DNA of 64,000 nucleotides from PALSA-505 sp036501145 (GTDB lineage Bacteria; Actinomycetota; Actinomycetes; Streptosporangiales; Streptosporangiaceae): contig DASYAV010000117.1 in NCBI GenBank assembly GCA_036501145.1, positions 35,845 through 99,844 of the forward strand, in the 5' to 3' direction. The translations under genes and the position numbers were made by a program. Position 1 is the stretch's first letter. Each line of letters opens with the position of its first letter. Shown here piece after piece: positions 8,400 through 15,801 of this stretch. The notes under the pieces are model-generated. The model did no database searches, was not told where the DNA came from, and worked only from the letters and a program-made list of their open reading frames with translations.

Positions 8400-9377
8400 G
8401 TGGCACAGACCAAGCGCGGGCTCGGCCGGGGACTCGGTGCGCTGATCCCCTCGGTGCCGGCGACGGCAGGAAATCCTCCGGGCACCGGGGGCATCGCCGG
8501 CACCGGCCCGGCCGATGCGGCCGTCACCGGGGGGTCACCGGGGCTGGTGCACACCCAGCCGGACGAGGCATCCTTCTTCGGTGCGCACTACGCGGAGATC
8601 GCGGTGGACTCGATCGCCGCGAACCCGCGCCAGCCACGGCAGACGTTCGACGAGGACGCGCTGGCCGAACTGGCCGCGTCCATCCGTGAGGTCGGGCTGC
8701 TGCAGCCCATCGTGGTGCGCCAGCTCACCCGTGACCGCTACGAGCTCATCATGGGTGAGCGGCGCTGGCGGGCCAGCCAGCAGGCCGGGCTGGAGCAGAT
8801 TCCGGCCATCGTCCGGGACACGGCCGATACCGACCTGCTGCGGGATGCGCTCATCGAGAACCTGCACCGGGAGCAGCTGAACCCGCTCGACGAGGCGGCC
8901 GCTTACCGCCAGTTGCTCGATGACTTCGGTGCCACCCATGAGGAACTGGCGTCAAGGATCGGCCGGTCCCGCCCGCACATCTCGAACACCCTGCGGCTGC
9001 TGCAGTTGCCGCCCGGCGTGCAGCGGCGGGTGGCCGCAGGCGTGCTGAGCGCCGGTCACGCCCGGGCGCTGCTCGCCATGGACGATCCGGCGATGCAGGA
9101 CCGCATCGCCCAGCGGATTGTGGCCGAAGGGCTCTCCGTGCGTGCCGTGGAAGAGATCGCCGTCATCGGTGATGACACACCGACGCGGGAGCCGCGGCGC
9201 CCGCGAGCTTCGCAGCCGGAGCAGCCCGCACTGCGCGAGGTGGCCACCCGGCTCTCCGACACCCTGGAGACCCGGGTGAAGGTGGAGCTCGGGAAGCGCA
9301 AGGGCCGGATCGTCGTCGAGTTCGCGTCCGTCGAGGACCTGGAGCGGATCATCAAGGTGATCTCCCCGGAGGGCTGA
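8400..9377 (+). CDS. parB: Chromosome-partitioning protein ParB/Spo0J
   Basis: Protein of 325 residues starting at GTG 8400, with AAGGAG six bases before and the hallmark N-terminus QTKRGLGRGLGALIP. The CTP-binding/nuclease-like domain carries LLQPIVVRQL and ELIMGERRWRAS, with the box II region ALIENLHREQLNPLDEA. The central helix-turn-helix is LASRIGRSRPHISNTLRLLQLP, followed by GHARALLA. The C-terminus is the dimerisation domain. It lies 213 bases after parA, a wider gap than usual, in which I see no gene. A parS-like site lies just after its stop. Confidence 0.95.
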   Translation: MAQTKRGLGRGLGALIPSVPATAGNPPGTGGIAGTGPADAAVTGGSPGLVHTQPDEASFFGAHYAEIAVDSIAANPRQPRQTFDEDALAELAASIREVGLLQPIVVRQLTRDRYELIMGERRWRASQQAGLEQIPAIVRDTADTDLLRDALIENLHREQLNPLDEAAAYRQLLDDFGATHEELASRIGRSRPHISNTLRLLQLPPGVQRRVAAGVLSAGHARALLAMDDPAMQDRIAQRIVAEGLSVRAVEEIAVIGDDTPTREPRRPRASQPEQPALREVATRLSDTLETRVKVELGKRKGRIVVEFASVEDLERIIKVISPEG

Positions 9378-9390
9378 CCGCCACCCCAAT

Positions 9391-9419
9391 GTTTCACGAG
9401 AAACCTGACGGTGAAACAA
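9391..9419 (+). repeat. parS-like element, copy 1
   Basis: Bases 9391-9404 read GTTTCACGAGAAAC, one mismatch from the actinobacterial parS core GTTTCACGTGAAAC. After five bases comes a half site GGTGAAAC (9410-9417). The whole 29-bp unit recurs at 10206-10234 with a single difference (C to T at the seventh base). It lies 14 bases after the parB stop. ParB binding is likely but inferred. Confidence 0.75.
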
Positions 9420-9623
9420 GCAAGCGCACCGGCTGCTGGCCGCCTATCTGCACGAATAGCTCCATTGACTGCTCGCCGAGCGCTGGGAAGACCCGGCCAT
9501 AGCCACGGCCTGGCGCTAGCTCGAGCCTCGCTACCCCGACTCACCCGAACGGCAGGACGGCACCGCGGACACCGAGTCGACCTTGCTGCACCTGCTGCTG
9601 GGCGCCCTGCACACCGACGAGGG

Positions 9624-10058
9624 TCACGCCCCGATATGGCTGCGCAGCGAGGCCAGCCAGCGGGCGAACCCGTGATGCTCGAAGTGCTCCACCCAGTGGC
9701 CGCGTTCCTGCTCATCGCATTCGAAGGTGGCCCACCATTCGATGAATGCCCGGCCGCCTTCGGTTACCGGGGTGATCCGCAGCGTCGCGCGGTAGTGCCG
9801 CACGGGGAATGGCACCGGCTCGCAGAACTCGTAACTGTAGAAGCGATCGGCGTCAGAGTGCGCGAGCAGCCGCTGCCGGATCGGCTGACCGGTCGTGCCA
9901 ATGCGGCGGACGCTTCCGACAGCATTCCCCGCCTTGCCGCCTTCCATTTCCGCCTCGATGCCGGTGCCTGCCCAGGAGTAATGGCCGAAGTCCCGGACGG
10001 TACGCCAGACAACCTCGGCGGGCTGATCGAAGACGGTGCTGTAGTACGCCCTTGGCAT
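9624..10058 (-). CDS. SRPBCC/polyketide-cyclase-like small protein
   Basis: Protein of 144 residues. It begins PRAYYSTVFDQPAEVVWRTV, the usual SRPBCC opening (a strand followed by a helix after a bulky acid, xPxxxVW), and contains GSVRRIGTTGQPIRQRLLAH and RHYRATLRITPVTEGGRAFIEWWATFE. These hydrophobic-pocket proteins bind small lipophilic ligands; the ligand here is unknown. GGGAGG six bases before ATG 10058 fixes the start. The gene sits between the two 29-bp parS-like repeats, an unusual place within the parB-rsmG interval. Confidence 0.78.
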   Translation of the reverse strand: MPRAYYSTVFDQPAEVVWRTVRDFGHYSWAGTGIEAEMEGGKAGNAVGSVRRIGTTGQPIRQRLLAHSDADRFYSYEFCEPVPFPVRHYRATLRITPVTEGGRAFIEWWATFECDEQERGHWVEHFEHHGFARWLASLRSHIGA

Positions 10059-10205
10059 CTTGAGCCTCCCTGGTGACGTCGCCCGGTAAGCAAACGCTGG
10101 AACCCCGCGATTCGTGAGGCCATCCGGCCCGCCAGAGGGGTATCTGATCCGCCGGCGCGGCAGCACCTTTAGTAAGCCCCGCCGTAGCCAGGCCAACAGC
10201 GGCCC

Positions 10206-10234
10206 GTTTCATGAGAAACCTGACGGTGAAACAA
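10206..10234 (+). repeat. parS-like element, copy 2
   Basis: Second copy of the 29-bp unit at 9391-9419, with GTTTCATGAGAAAC followed by GGTGAAAC. It lies just upstream of the LAGLIDADG-like gene and contains an in-frame ATG at 10211 that could be an alternative start. The two copies are in direct orientation, 815 bp apart, and bracket the SRPBCC gene. Confidence 0.72.
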
Positions 10235-10255
10235 CCAGGCTGTTACCGTCGGGCC

Positions 10256-10789
10256 ATGCCGGACAGGAAAAGCCACCCCCAGACCACCGAGGGTGCGCAG
10301 GCCAGCGGCACTGCCGGGCCTCAGCCCTCACCTGCGACCAGGACCAGGGCTAAGACCAGGACCAGGACGCCGGGTGGGCCTACCGTCGAGGGCGGGGTGG
10401 CGGCGCAGCACGACGCGGCGGACGACCCGCTGTCCGTGGGTTTCCTGATCGGGCTGCTGGCCGGTGAGGGGCACTTCGGCGGGGACGGCCGCCAGCCGCA
10501 TGTGACGCTGCGCATGCACACCCGCCATGAGGCGACGTTCCGCTGGCTGGAGCGGTCCTTTCCCGGCGGGCGGCTGTACGGGCCGTACACACACGGCGGC
10601 CGCTCCTACTTCCAGTGGATGGCCAGGGGCGGATACCTGCGGGAGCATCTCGCGCCGCTCATCCACCGGCACCGGCATCTGCTGGACGATTACGTCGCGG
10701 CCCGCTTCGACACGATGTGCCGCCGCTATGCGATCGACCCCGTCGGGGTGCCGTCGGCGGCCGCAGCCCCCAGCGCTCCGGTGCGCTAA
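10256..10789 (+). CDS. LAGLIDADG-like homing-endonuclease-fold protein
   Basis: Protein of 177 residues. After about 55 low-complexity residues rich in Arg, Thr and Pro comes FLIGLLAGEGHFGGDGRQP, a LAGLIDADG-type helix with acidic residue, then VTLRMHTRHEATFRWLERSF and a strand-turn-strand GPYTHGGRSYFQWMARG. This is the layout of a single-motif LAGLIDADG domain. It may be a free-standing homing-type protein or a domesticated DNA-binding protein near the origin. ATG 10256 is chosen; an upstream in-frame ATG lies inside the parS-like repeat. Its stop overlaps the next, convergent gene by four bases. Confidence 0.7.
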   Translation: MPDRKSHPQTTEGAQASGTAGPQPSPATRTRAKTRTRTPGGPTVEGGVAAQHDAADDPLSVGFLIGLLAGEGHFGGDGRQPHVTLRMHTRHEATFRWLERSFPGGRLYGPYTHGGRSYFQWMARGGYLREHLAPLIHRHRHLLDDYVAARFDTMCRRYAIDPVGVPSAAAAPSAPVR

Positions 10790-11337
10790 CTGCCCTGCCG
10801 CCAGCGCCCGGCGGCGGCGATGAACCCGTCCGGGTCGACCAGGCTCACGATCAGGGCGTTCACCCTCATCCGGCGGAACATCGAGGAAAGACAGCGCTCG
10901 GTGTGGCATGGCGGGTCGATCGTGATCTCCACCAGCCCGCCGGCGGATCCGTTCGCCAGCCACCGGCCGCTCCGGGCATGCACGCCGATCGTGCCCCGGG
11001 TCTTGTGCGAGGAGAGGATGACCCGGCGCACCGATGCACGTGGCACGTCGACCTTGAAATCGGCCATGCGGAGCCGCAGGAGGTCTGCGTCGATCTCGAT
11101 GCGACCACCGTCGGGGCCGCCGCCGAGCAGGGTGTCGGCCCAGCGGGAGAACGTGCCCATGCCGTCATATCTGATCGCGAACCGCTCCGGCTCGCCGCCC
11201 AGGGCGCCACTGGCCGGGGTGCCACTCCTGGCCGCCTGCTGGAACTCCCTGATGACCTCGCGCCGGGCAGCGGCGTACGATTCGCCCGTCTCCGCCATCC
11301 GCTTGCGGGCAGCCGCCCTGATCTTGTCGTGCGACAT
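10786..11337 (-). CDS. Hypothetical protein with SHDKIRAAARKRM N-terminus
   Basis: Protein of 183 residues. The N-terminal 35 residues (SHDKIRAAARKRMAETGESY and the following AAARREVI) form a charged helix shared by several actinobacterial proteins. The rest has alternating strands, with RIEIDADLLRLRMADFKVDV and ARSGRWLANGSAGGLVEITI. I recognise no enzyme motif. ATG 11337 is chosen over an outer start at 11391 because conserved sequence begins there. It sits between the LAGLIDADG-like gene and rsmG, on the rsmG strand. Confidence 0.6.
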   Translation of the reverse strand: MSHDKIRAAARKRMAETGESYAAARREVIREFQQAARSGTPASGALGGEPERFAIRYDGMGTFSRWADTLLGGGPDGGRIEIDADLLRLRMADFKVDVPRASVRRVILSSHKTRGTIGVHARSGRWLANGSAGGLVEITIDPPCHTERCLSSMFRRMRVNALIVSLVDPDGFIAAAGRWRQGS

Positions 11338-11600
11338 CGTGCCTTCGATCCGGTGGCTTCGCCCGGCGCCCGGCCACCGTGGGAGGGTCACGACGGAAGG
11401 GAGACAGAACCCACACGAGGGCTGCGCCGCTCTTGTCCTCGGGTGTTATCCGTGGCGCCGGGCCGGGACAACTCGGATCAGGCAGGTGTGGCTGCCACGT
11501 CGAAAGTACCGCAAGGAGACGACCGTTGTCAGGCCCCGCCCGTCGCGCCGGCCACCCGCCTGGCGGCGGGCTCAGCGGGCCCTGGCCACCTCGAGCCGGC

Positions 11601-12404
11601 CTACCGGTGGGCCCTTGACCTGGCCCCGCGCCGGCTCGCCGGTACCTGCCGCGACCCACGGCCGCGACCGCGACTCGGCCCGGCGACCAGCTTGACCACC
11701 GTGGTGACGGGATCAATCCGGCCCGTTCCGGCCCGCAGCACCGAGACGTCGCTGACCCCGAGCCGGCGCAACTCCGGCCCGGCCGCTTCGGCTTCCGCGG
11801 CGGCCCGCTCGCCTTTCAGCGCCAGCACGGTCCCGCCGGGCCGCAGCAGGGGCACGGCCAGGCCGGCCAGCCGTCCGAGCGGGGCGACCGCCCGCGCGGT
11901 GACGACATCTGCGGCGAACTCGCCGGCGACCTCCTCGGCCCGCGCCCGCCGGATCGTCACGTTGGCCAGGTCCAGGCCGGCGACGCATTCGCTGAGGAAC
12001 GTCACCCGGCGGGCCATCGGCTCCAGCAGGGTGACCCGGACATCGGGCAGCAGCATGGCCAGCACGATGCCGGGCAGGCCCGCCCCGGACCCCACATCCA
12101 CCAGCGACGAAGGGCTCGGGATCAACCCGGCGATGACGGCGCAGTTCAGCAGGTGCCGATCCCACAGCCGGCCCGCCTCCCGCGGCCCGATGAGACCGCG
12201 GACGATGCCCGGCCCGGCGAGCAAATCCGCATACCGCTCCGCCAGTGGGAGGGCCGGCCCGAACACCGCGGCCGCGGCGGCAGGTGGTTCGCCGACCTGC
12301 CCGCCCGCGTCCTGCGCTGCTTCCGCAACCGCCCCGGCTATCTCATCGGGGACGGCATCCCGGCCGTCACCCGGTGCCTGCCCCGGCGTGGTGACCAGCC
12401 TCAA
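11601..12404 (-). CDS. rsmG: 16S rRNA (guanine-N7) methyltransferase RsmG (GidB)
   Basis: Protein of 267 residues that methylates G527 of 16S rRNA. Motifs are the RLWDRHLLNCAVIAGLIP segment, the SAM-binding SLVDVGSGAGLPGIVLA, LLEPMARRVTFLSE, and VTARAVAPLGRLAGLAVPLL. The N-terminal 50 residues and the basic tail are extra to the family core. The TTG start at 12404 overlaps the jag stop by four bases; a start further inside is also possible. It is the last gene of the rpmH-rnpA-yidD-yidC-jag-rsmG operon. Confidence 0.93.
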   Translation of the reverse strand: MRLVTTPGQAPGDGRDAVPDEIAGAVAEAAQDAGGQVGEPPAAAAAVFGPALPLAERYADLLAGPGIVRGLIGPREAGRLWDRHLLNCAVIAGLIPSPSSLVDVGSGAGLPGIVLAMLLPDVRVTLLEPMARRVTFLSECVAGLDLANVTIRRARAEEVAGEFAADVVTARAVAPLGRLAGLAVPLLRPGGTVLALKGERAAAEAEAAGPELRRLGVSDVSVLRAGTGRIDPVTTVVKLVAGPSRGRGRGSRQVPASRRGARSRAHR

Positions 12405-13153
12405 TCCGCCGGGTACACGATCACGCGGCGGCTGGGGTCCTCGCCCTCGGACTCGCTGCGCAGCCCGGCGGCGGCCACCGCGTCGTGCACGATCTTGCGC
12501 TCGAACGCGGTCATCGGGGCCAGCCGCTTCGGCTCCCCGGTCTTCGCCACCTCATCGGCCGCGTCGGAGCCGACCCTGGTCAGTTCCTCGCGCCGGTGCA
12601 CCCGGTAGCCGCCCACGTCCAGCATCATCCTGGTCCGCAGCCCGGTCTGCCGCTGCACGGCCAGCCTGGTCAGCTCCTGTAGCGCCTCGAGCACCTCGCC
12701 CTTGGACCCGACGAGTTCGTCCAGCCTCCCGCCGACCACCGAGACCATGGCCCGCTCGCCTTCCACGTCCATGTCGATGTCGCCGTCCAGGTCGGCGATG
12801 TCGAGCAGCGCCTCGACGTAGTCGGCGGCTATCTCGCCTTCCTGCTCGAGATCGGCCACGGTGACTTCCGGCTCGTCCCCATCCGCCTCGGGGCGGCCCT
12901 CTGACCAGGGCGGGCCTTCCAGATCCGGGTCCGCGCCGGAATCGGGAGCGTCCCCGGACACATCCTCGCCGCCCGCTGCGGCACCATCGGCACCGGCCAC
13001 ATCCGCCGCGTCCGGGCCGTCCGCATTCATCCCGGTGGCGGCCTCGTCGCCGGCGTCGCCGACCGTGAGGTTACCGGCAGCGGCACCGTCCGCTGGCTCG
13101 GGCTGCACCGGGTTGCCAGGCACGCCCGCGTCAGCGCTCTGCCCATAACTCAT
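12401..13153 (-). CDS. jag: KH/R3H RNA-binding protein Jag (KhpB/EloR-like)
   Basis: Protein of 250 residues. The first 100 residues are acidic and low complexity, rich in Ala, Asp and Gly. The KH domain spans roughly 125-175 (VVGGRLDELVGSKGEVLEAL) and the R3H domain follows (RRE... to the C-terminal APMTAFERKIVHDAVAA and EGEDPSRRVIVYP). It binds RNA and acts with YidC in envelope biogenesis in other bacteria. ATG 13153 is chosen because upstream frame sequence lies in the yidC end. Confidence 0.93.
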   Translation of the reverse strand: MSYGQSADAGVPGNPVQPEPADGAAAGNLTVGDAGDEAATGMNADGPDAADVAGADGAAAGGEDVSGDAPDSGADPDLEGPPWSEGRPEADGDEPEVTVADLEQEGEIAADYVEALLDIADLDGDIDMDVEGERAMVSVVGGRLDELVGSKGEVLEALQELTRLAVQRQTGLRTRMMLDVGGYRVHRREELTRVGSDAADEVAKTGEPKRLAPMTAFERKIVHDAVAAAGLRSESEGEDPSRRVIVYPAD

Positions 13154-13244
13154 GACACGATCTCCGTTTCCCACTGCGCCGTCACTGCCGCCGCGCCACG
13201 GTGCCAGGTTCGCCGGCCGCGGGCGCGATGCCCGGCCGGACAGC

Positions 13245-14474
13245 CTACCGCTTGCCCGTGCGCTTGCTCCGAGACTGCCTGGTCCGCTGCTGCCGCACCA
13301 CCGTGACCTCGGGCGGCTCCGGCTCAGGCTCCGGTTCGGCACGCTTGCCGACCAGCTTGCGCAGCACGCCGCCGCTTCCGTTCGGGGCAGCGGCTGGCGC
13401 GGCGGCGGAGCCACCGTTCTTCGCGGCCGCGGCCTTCCCGGTACTGGCTGGTTTCCCCGTGCTGGCTGATTTCCCTGCACTGGCCGCCTTCTGCGCGGCC
13501 GGCTGCTTGGCTGCCCCCGTGGACTGCTTCCCGGCGGTCGCCTGCTTTCCGGTCGCGACCTGCGTCTTCCCCTGCGCCGCCGGCCGCGCCCCTGGTGCGG
13601 CCCGCTTCACCGACGGCGCGGTCACCTGCTTGACCCGGGGGGCCGGAGCGGCGGCCGCCCCGGCCTTGCCCGGCGCGGTGCCCGCCTCCGCGGCTGCGAC
13701 GTTCAGCGGCGGGATGCTCTTGAACAGGAAGTACTGCTGGCCGAGCGTCCACACGTTGGACGCGAGCCAGTAGATCACCAGGCCGAATTGCCAGTACAGG
13801 CCGCTCAGCGCGAACAGCGGCGCGATGTAGGCCATGTACTTCTGCGCCCCGGCCATCGGGTTGTCCGCGTCCACGGTCGGCGTCTGCATCATGCCGCGCT
13901 TCATGCTCTGCCGCACGGTGAGGAATGTGGTCACCGCGCTGCAGACCACCACGATCGCGATGACGACCTTGACGTGCGTGCCCGGCGTGTGCAGGAACGT
14001 GTCGGCGATGGAAACCCCGAAGATCCGCGCGTTCAGCGCATCCTTCACCACGCTGACGGTCAGCCCGTAAGACGGTGTGCCCTGCGACTGATTCCACCGG
14101 GTGATCTCCTCGAGCACGCCGAGCAGTGCGTACCAAACCGGGAGCTGGGCGACGAGCGGCAGGCACCCGGAGAGCGGGTTGGCCCCGTTCTCCCGGTACA
14201 GCTTCATCATCTCTTCGTTGAGCTTCTGCTTGTCGTTCTTGTACCGCTTGCGAAGCTCTTTCATCTGCGGCGCCAGCGCGAGCATCTTGCGCTGGGAGTG
14301 CATCTGCTTGACGAAGAGCGGCAGCAGCAGCAGCCGCATGAGCACGACCAGGACGACGATCGTGAGCACCCACGTCCAGCCGCTGGAGGCGTGCAGCGGG
14401 ACGAGTATCGAGTGGATGTGCATGATCAGCCATGCGACGATGTCGTACAGCGGGTTGAGAATGCTCAGCCTCAC
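13245..14474 (-). CDS. yidC: Membrane protein insertase YidC
   Basis: Protein of 409 residues of the YidC/Oxa1 family. It starts with a hydrophobic segment (LNPLYDIVAWLIMHIHSILV), then LTIVVLVVLMRLLLLPLF, a cytoplasmic coiled region (MHSQRKMLALAPQMKELRKRY), GCLPLVAQLPVWYALLGVL, and further membrane segments near 170-255. The tail after about residue 275 is long, basic and rich in Ala, Lys and Gly, ending KRTGKR, as in actinobacterial YidC. It overlaps yidD by four bases. Confidence 0.95.
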   Translation of the reverse strand: MRLSILNPLYDIVAWLIMHIHSILVPLHASSGWTWVLTIVVLVVLMRLLLLPLFVKQMHSQRKMLALAPQMKELRKRYKNDKQKLNEEMMKLYRENGANPLSGCLPLVAQLPVWYALLGVLEEITRWNQSQGTPSYGLTVSVVKDALNARIFGVSIADTFLHTPGTHVKVVIAIVVVCSAVTTFLTVRQSMKRGMMQTPTVDADNPMAGAQKYMAYIAPLFALSGLYWQFGLVIYWLASNVWTLGQQYFLFKSIPPLNVAAAEAGTAPGKAGAAAAPAPRVKQVTAPSVKRAAPGARPAAQGKTQVATGKQATAGKQSTGAAKQPAAQKAASAGKSASTGKPASTGKAAAAKNGGSAAAPAAAPNGSGGVLRKLVGKRAEPEPEPEPPEVTVVRQQRTRQSRSKRTGKR

Positions 14475-14779
14475 CGGCCAGCTCCTTGCACTGTTGTCAC
14501 TCCGGTGTGCCGTGCCTGACGCTGCGGCACCGGGTCATAACCACCCGGGTGGAAGGGATGGCAACGGCCGATCCTGCGTGCCGCCAGCCAGCTGCCGCGC
14601 AGCGCGCCGTGCTCGGCCAGGGCGTCGAGCGCGTAGGCGCTGCAGGACGGGGCGAACCGGCACCGGGACGGGAACAGCTGGCCCACCCGCCGGTACCCGT
14701 TGACCAGCAGCATAAGCAGCCAGGCGACGGCACCGGGCCTGCGCGGGACCCGCGCCTCCGGCTGCTCTGTCGTCGTCAC
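14471..14779 (-). CDS. yidD: Membrane protein insertion efficiency factor YidD
   Basis: Protein of 102 residues with the family core RRVGQLFPSRCRFAPSCSAY followed by LAARRIGRCHPFHPGGYDPVP. The Cys-rich CRFxPSCSxYA and CHPxxxGGxDPVP motifs are diagnostic. It is a small membrane-associated factor that helps YidC. It overlaps both rnpA and yidC by four bases. Confidence 0.95.
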   Translation of the reverse strand: MTTTEQPEARVPRRPGAVAWLLMLLVNGYRRVGQLFPSRCRFAPSCSAYALDALAEHGALRGSWLAARRIGRCHPFHPGGYDPVPQRQARHTGVTTVQGAGR

Positions 14780-15147
14780 TGCTGCAGCGCCCCTACCTGC
14801 CGCCGCAGCAAGGTACCGAGTACCAGATCGAACTCGGCGGCAAGATCCGACTGGCGGGCGGCCGCGGCCGGGGGGTTGGCGCGGACAACAAGCAGGCTAC
14901 CTTGCGGAAGGGATTCGAGATAACCGCGGGCTATATGGCGGAGCCTGCGGCGCACCTTGTTACGGGTCACCGCGTTGCCCACGGCCCGGCTGACCACGAA
15001 CCCGACCCTGGCCGGTTCGCAGGGGTGGCCGGTCACCGCGAGGTGGCCGGTCAGCGTGCGGCGGCCTGACCTGCTGCCGCGCCGCACGGCCGTGGTGAAC
15101 TCAGCGGGCCGCCGCATCCGCGCCTGCGCCGGCAGCATCAGCGGCAC
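14776..15147 (-). CDS. rnpA: Ribonuclease P protein component RnpA
   Basis: Basic protein of 123 residues that helps the RNase P RNA process tRNA 5' ends. The RNR signature region is VGFVVSRAVGNAVTRNKVRR followed by RLRHIAR. GTG 15147 or ATG 15138 could be the start; ATG 15138 gives MLPAQARMRRPAEF, closer to the family opening. It lies 33 bases after rpmH in the usual operon. Confidence 0.94.
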   Translation of the reverse strand: MPLMLPAQARMRRPAEFTTAVRRGSRSGRRTLTGHLAVTGHPCEPARVGFVVSRAVGNAVTRNKVRRRLRHIARGYLESLPQGSLLVVRANPPAAAARQSDLAAEFDLVLGTLLRRQVGALQQ

Positions 15148-15180
15148 ACAAGTTTGCTGCCGGTCTGGCTCATCGCCAGG

Positions 15181-15318
15181 TCAGGCGCTGAGCCGCTCGC
15201 GGCCCTTGCGGCGGCGGGCGGCGAGCACCGCGCGGCCGGCGCGGGTGCGCATGCGCAGACGGAAACCGTGCGTCTTCGCGCGCTTGCGGTTGTTCGGCTG
15301 AAACGTACGCTTACTCAC
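15181..15318 (-). CDS. rpmH: Large ribosomal subunit protein bL34
   Basis: Ribosomal protein of 45 residues: SKRTFQPNNRKRAKTHGFRL and then RMRTRAGRAVLAARRRKGRERLSA are the family sequence from end to end. The GTG start at 15318 gives the normal length. It is the first gene of the minus-strand operon that diverges from dnaA. Confidence 0.97.
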   Translation of the reverse strand: MSKRTFQPNNRKRAKTHGFRLRMRTRAGRAVLAARRRKGRERLSA

Positions 15319-15801
15319 TTCAGGCTCCAGATGCGGTGCTTGGTCAGGCCACGGCGCTCGCAAGGTCGGGCTTTGCACAACGCACGCTGGCTGCTCTAAG
15401 GCTCACGCCCCACCGCCCGGGCAGCGGCATCAGCACTGCGCCGGCCCGGTGGCCGGTCTTCCAGCCTAGGTGCCGCCGGCACGCCGGTCAAACCGGCCGG
15501 CCCGGCCCCGGCTGCCGCATCTCTCCCGTTCACCCGGTCACCGGCCCCACCCGCCGCCAGATTCCCCCGCCGTGCCAGGCAGTTCGCCGGCCGGTGACCG
15601 GAACACAGCCATTTGGCAAACGCGCCGAACGGCGGGAGCCTAGGCTGTGGAGAACGGGATACGGTCCCGGGGCGCGGACCTGAGAATCCCTATTGGGCTC
15701 AGGAAACTACTCAGGGTAACCGGCCCCGGCAGCCGCAATTGCGTGAACAACCTGTGGATAGAACCTCTGGACGGCCAGTGGGGGCGCGAGGTGAAGATGG
15801 A
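15319..15801. promoter_or_regulatory. rpmH-dnaA divergent intergenic region
   Basis: 483 bases without a convincing gene. It must hold the divergent promoters of rpmH and dnaA. One DnaA-box-like site, TGTGGATAG at 15753-15761, is one base from the perfect TGTGGATAA and could serve dnaA autoregulation. The sequence just before dnaA has GAGGTG about ten bases from the ATG. I see no promoter hexamers that can be assigned firmly. Confidence 0.55.

Noticed and set aside
10615..12864. A 749-codon plus-strand open frame across the hypothetical gene, rsmG and jag
   Set aside because: Lies antisense to RsmG and Jag, whose motifs are clear; sequence is Arg/Pro/Ser-rich noise.
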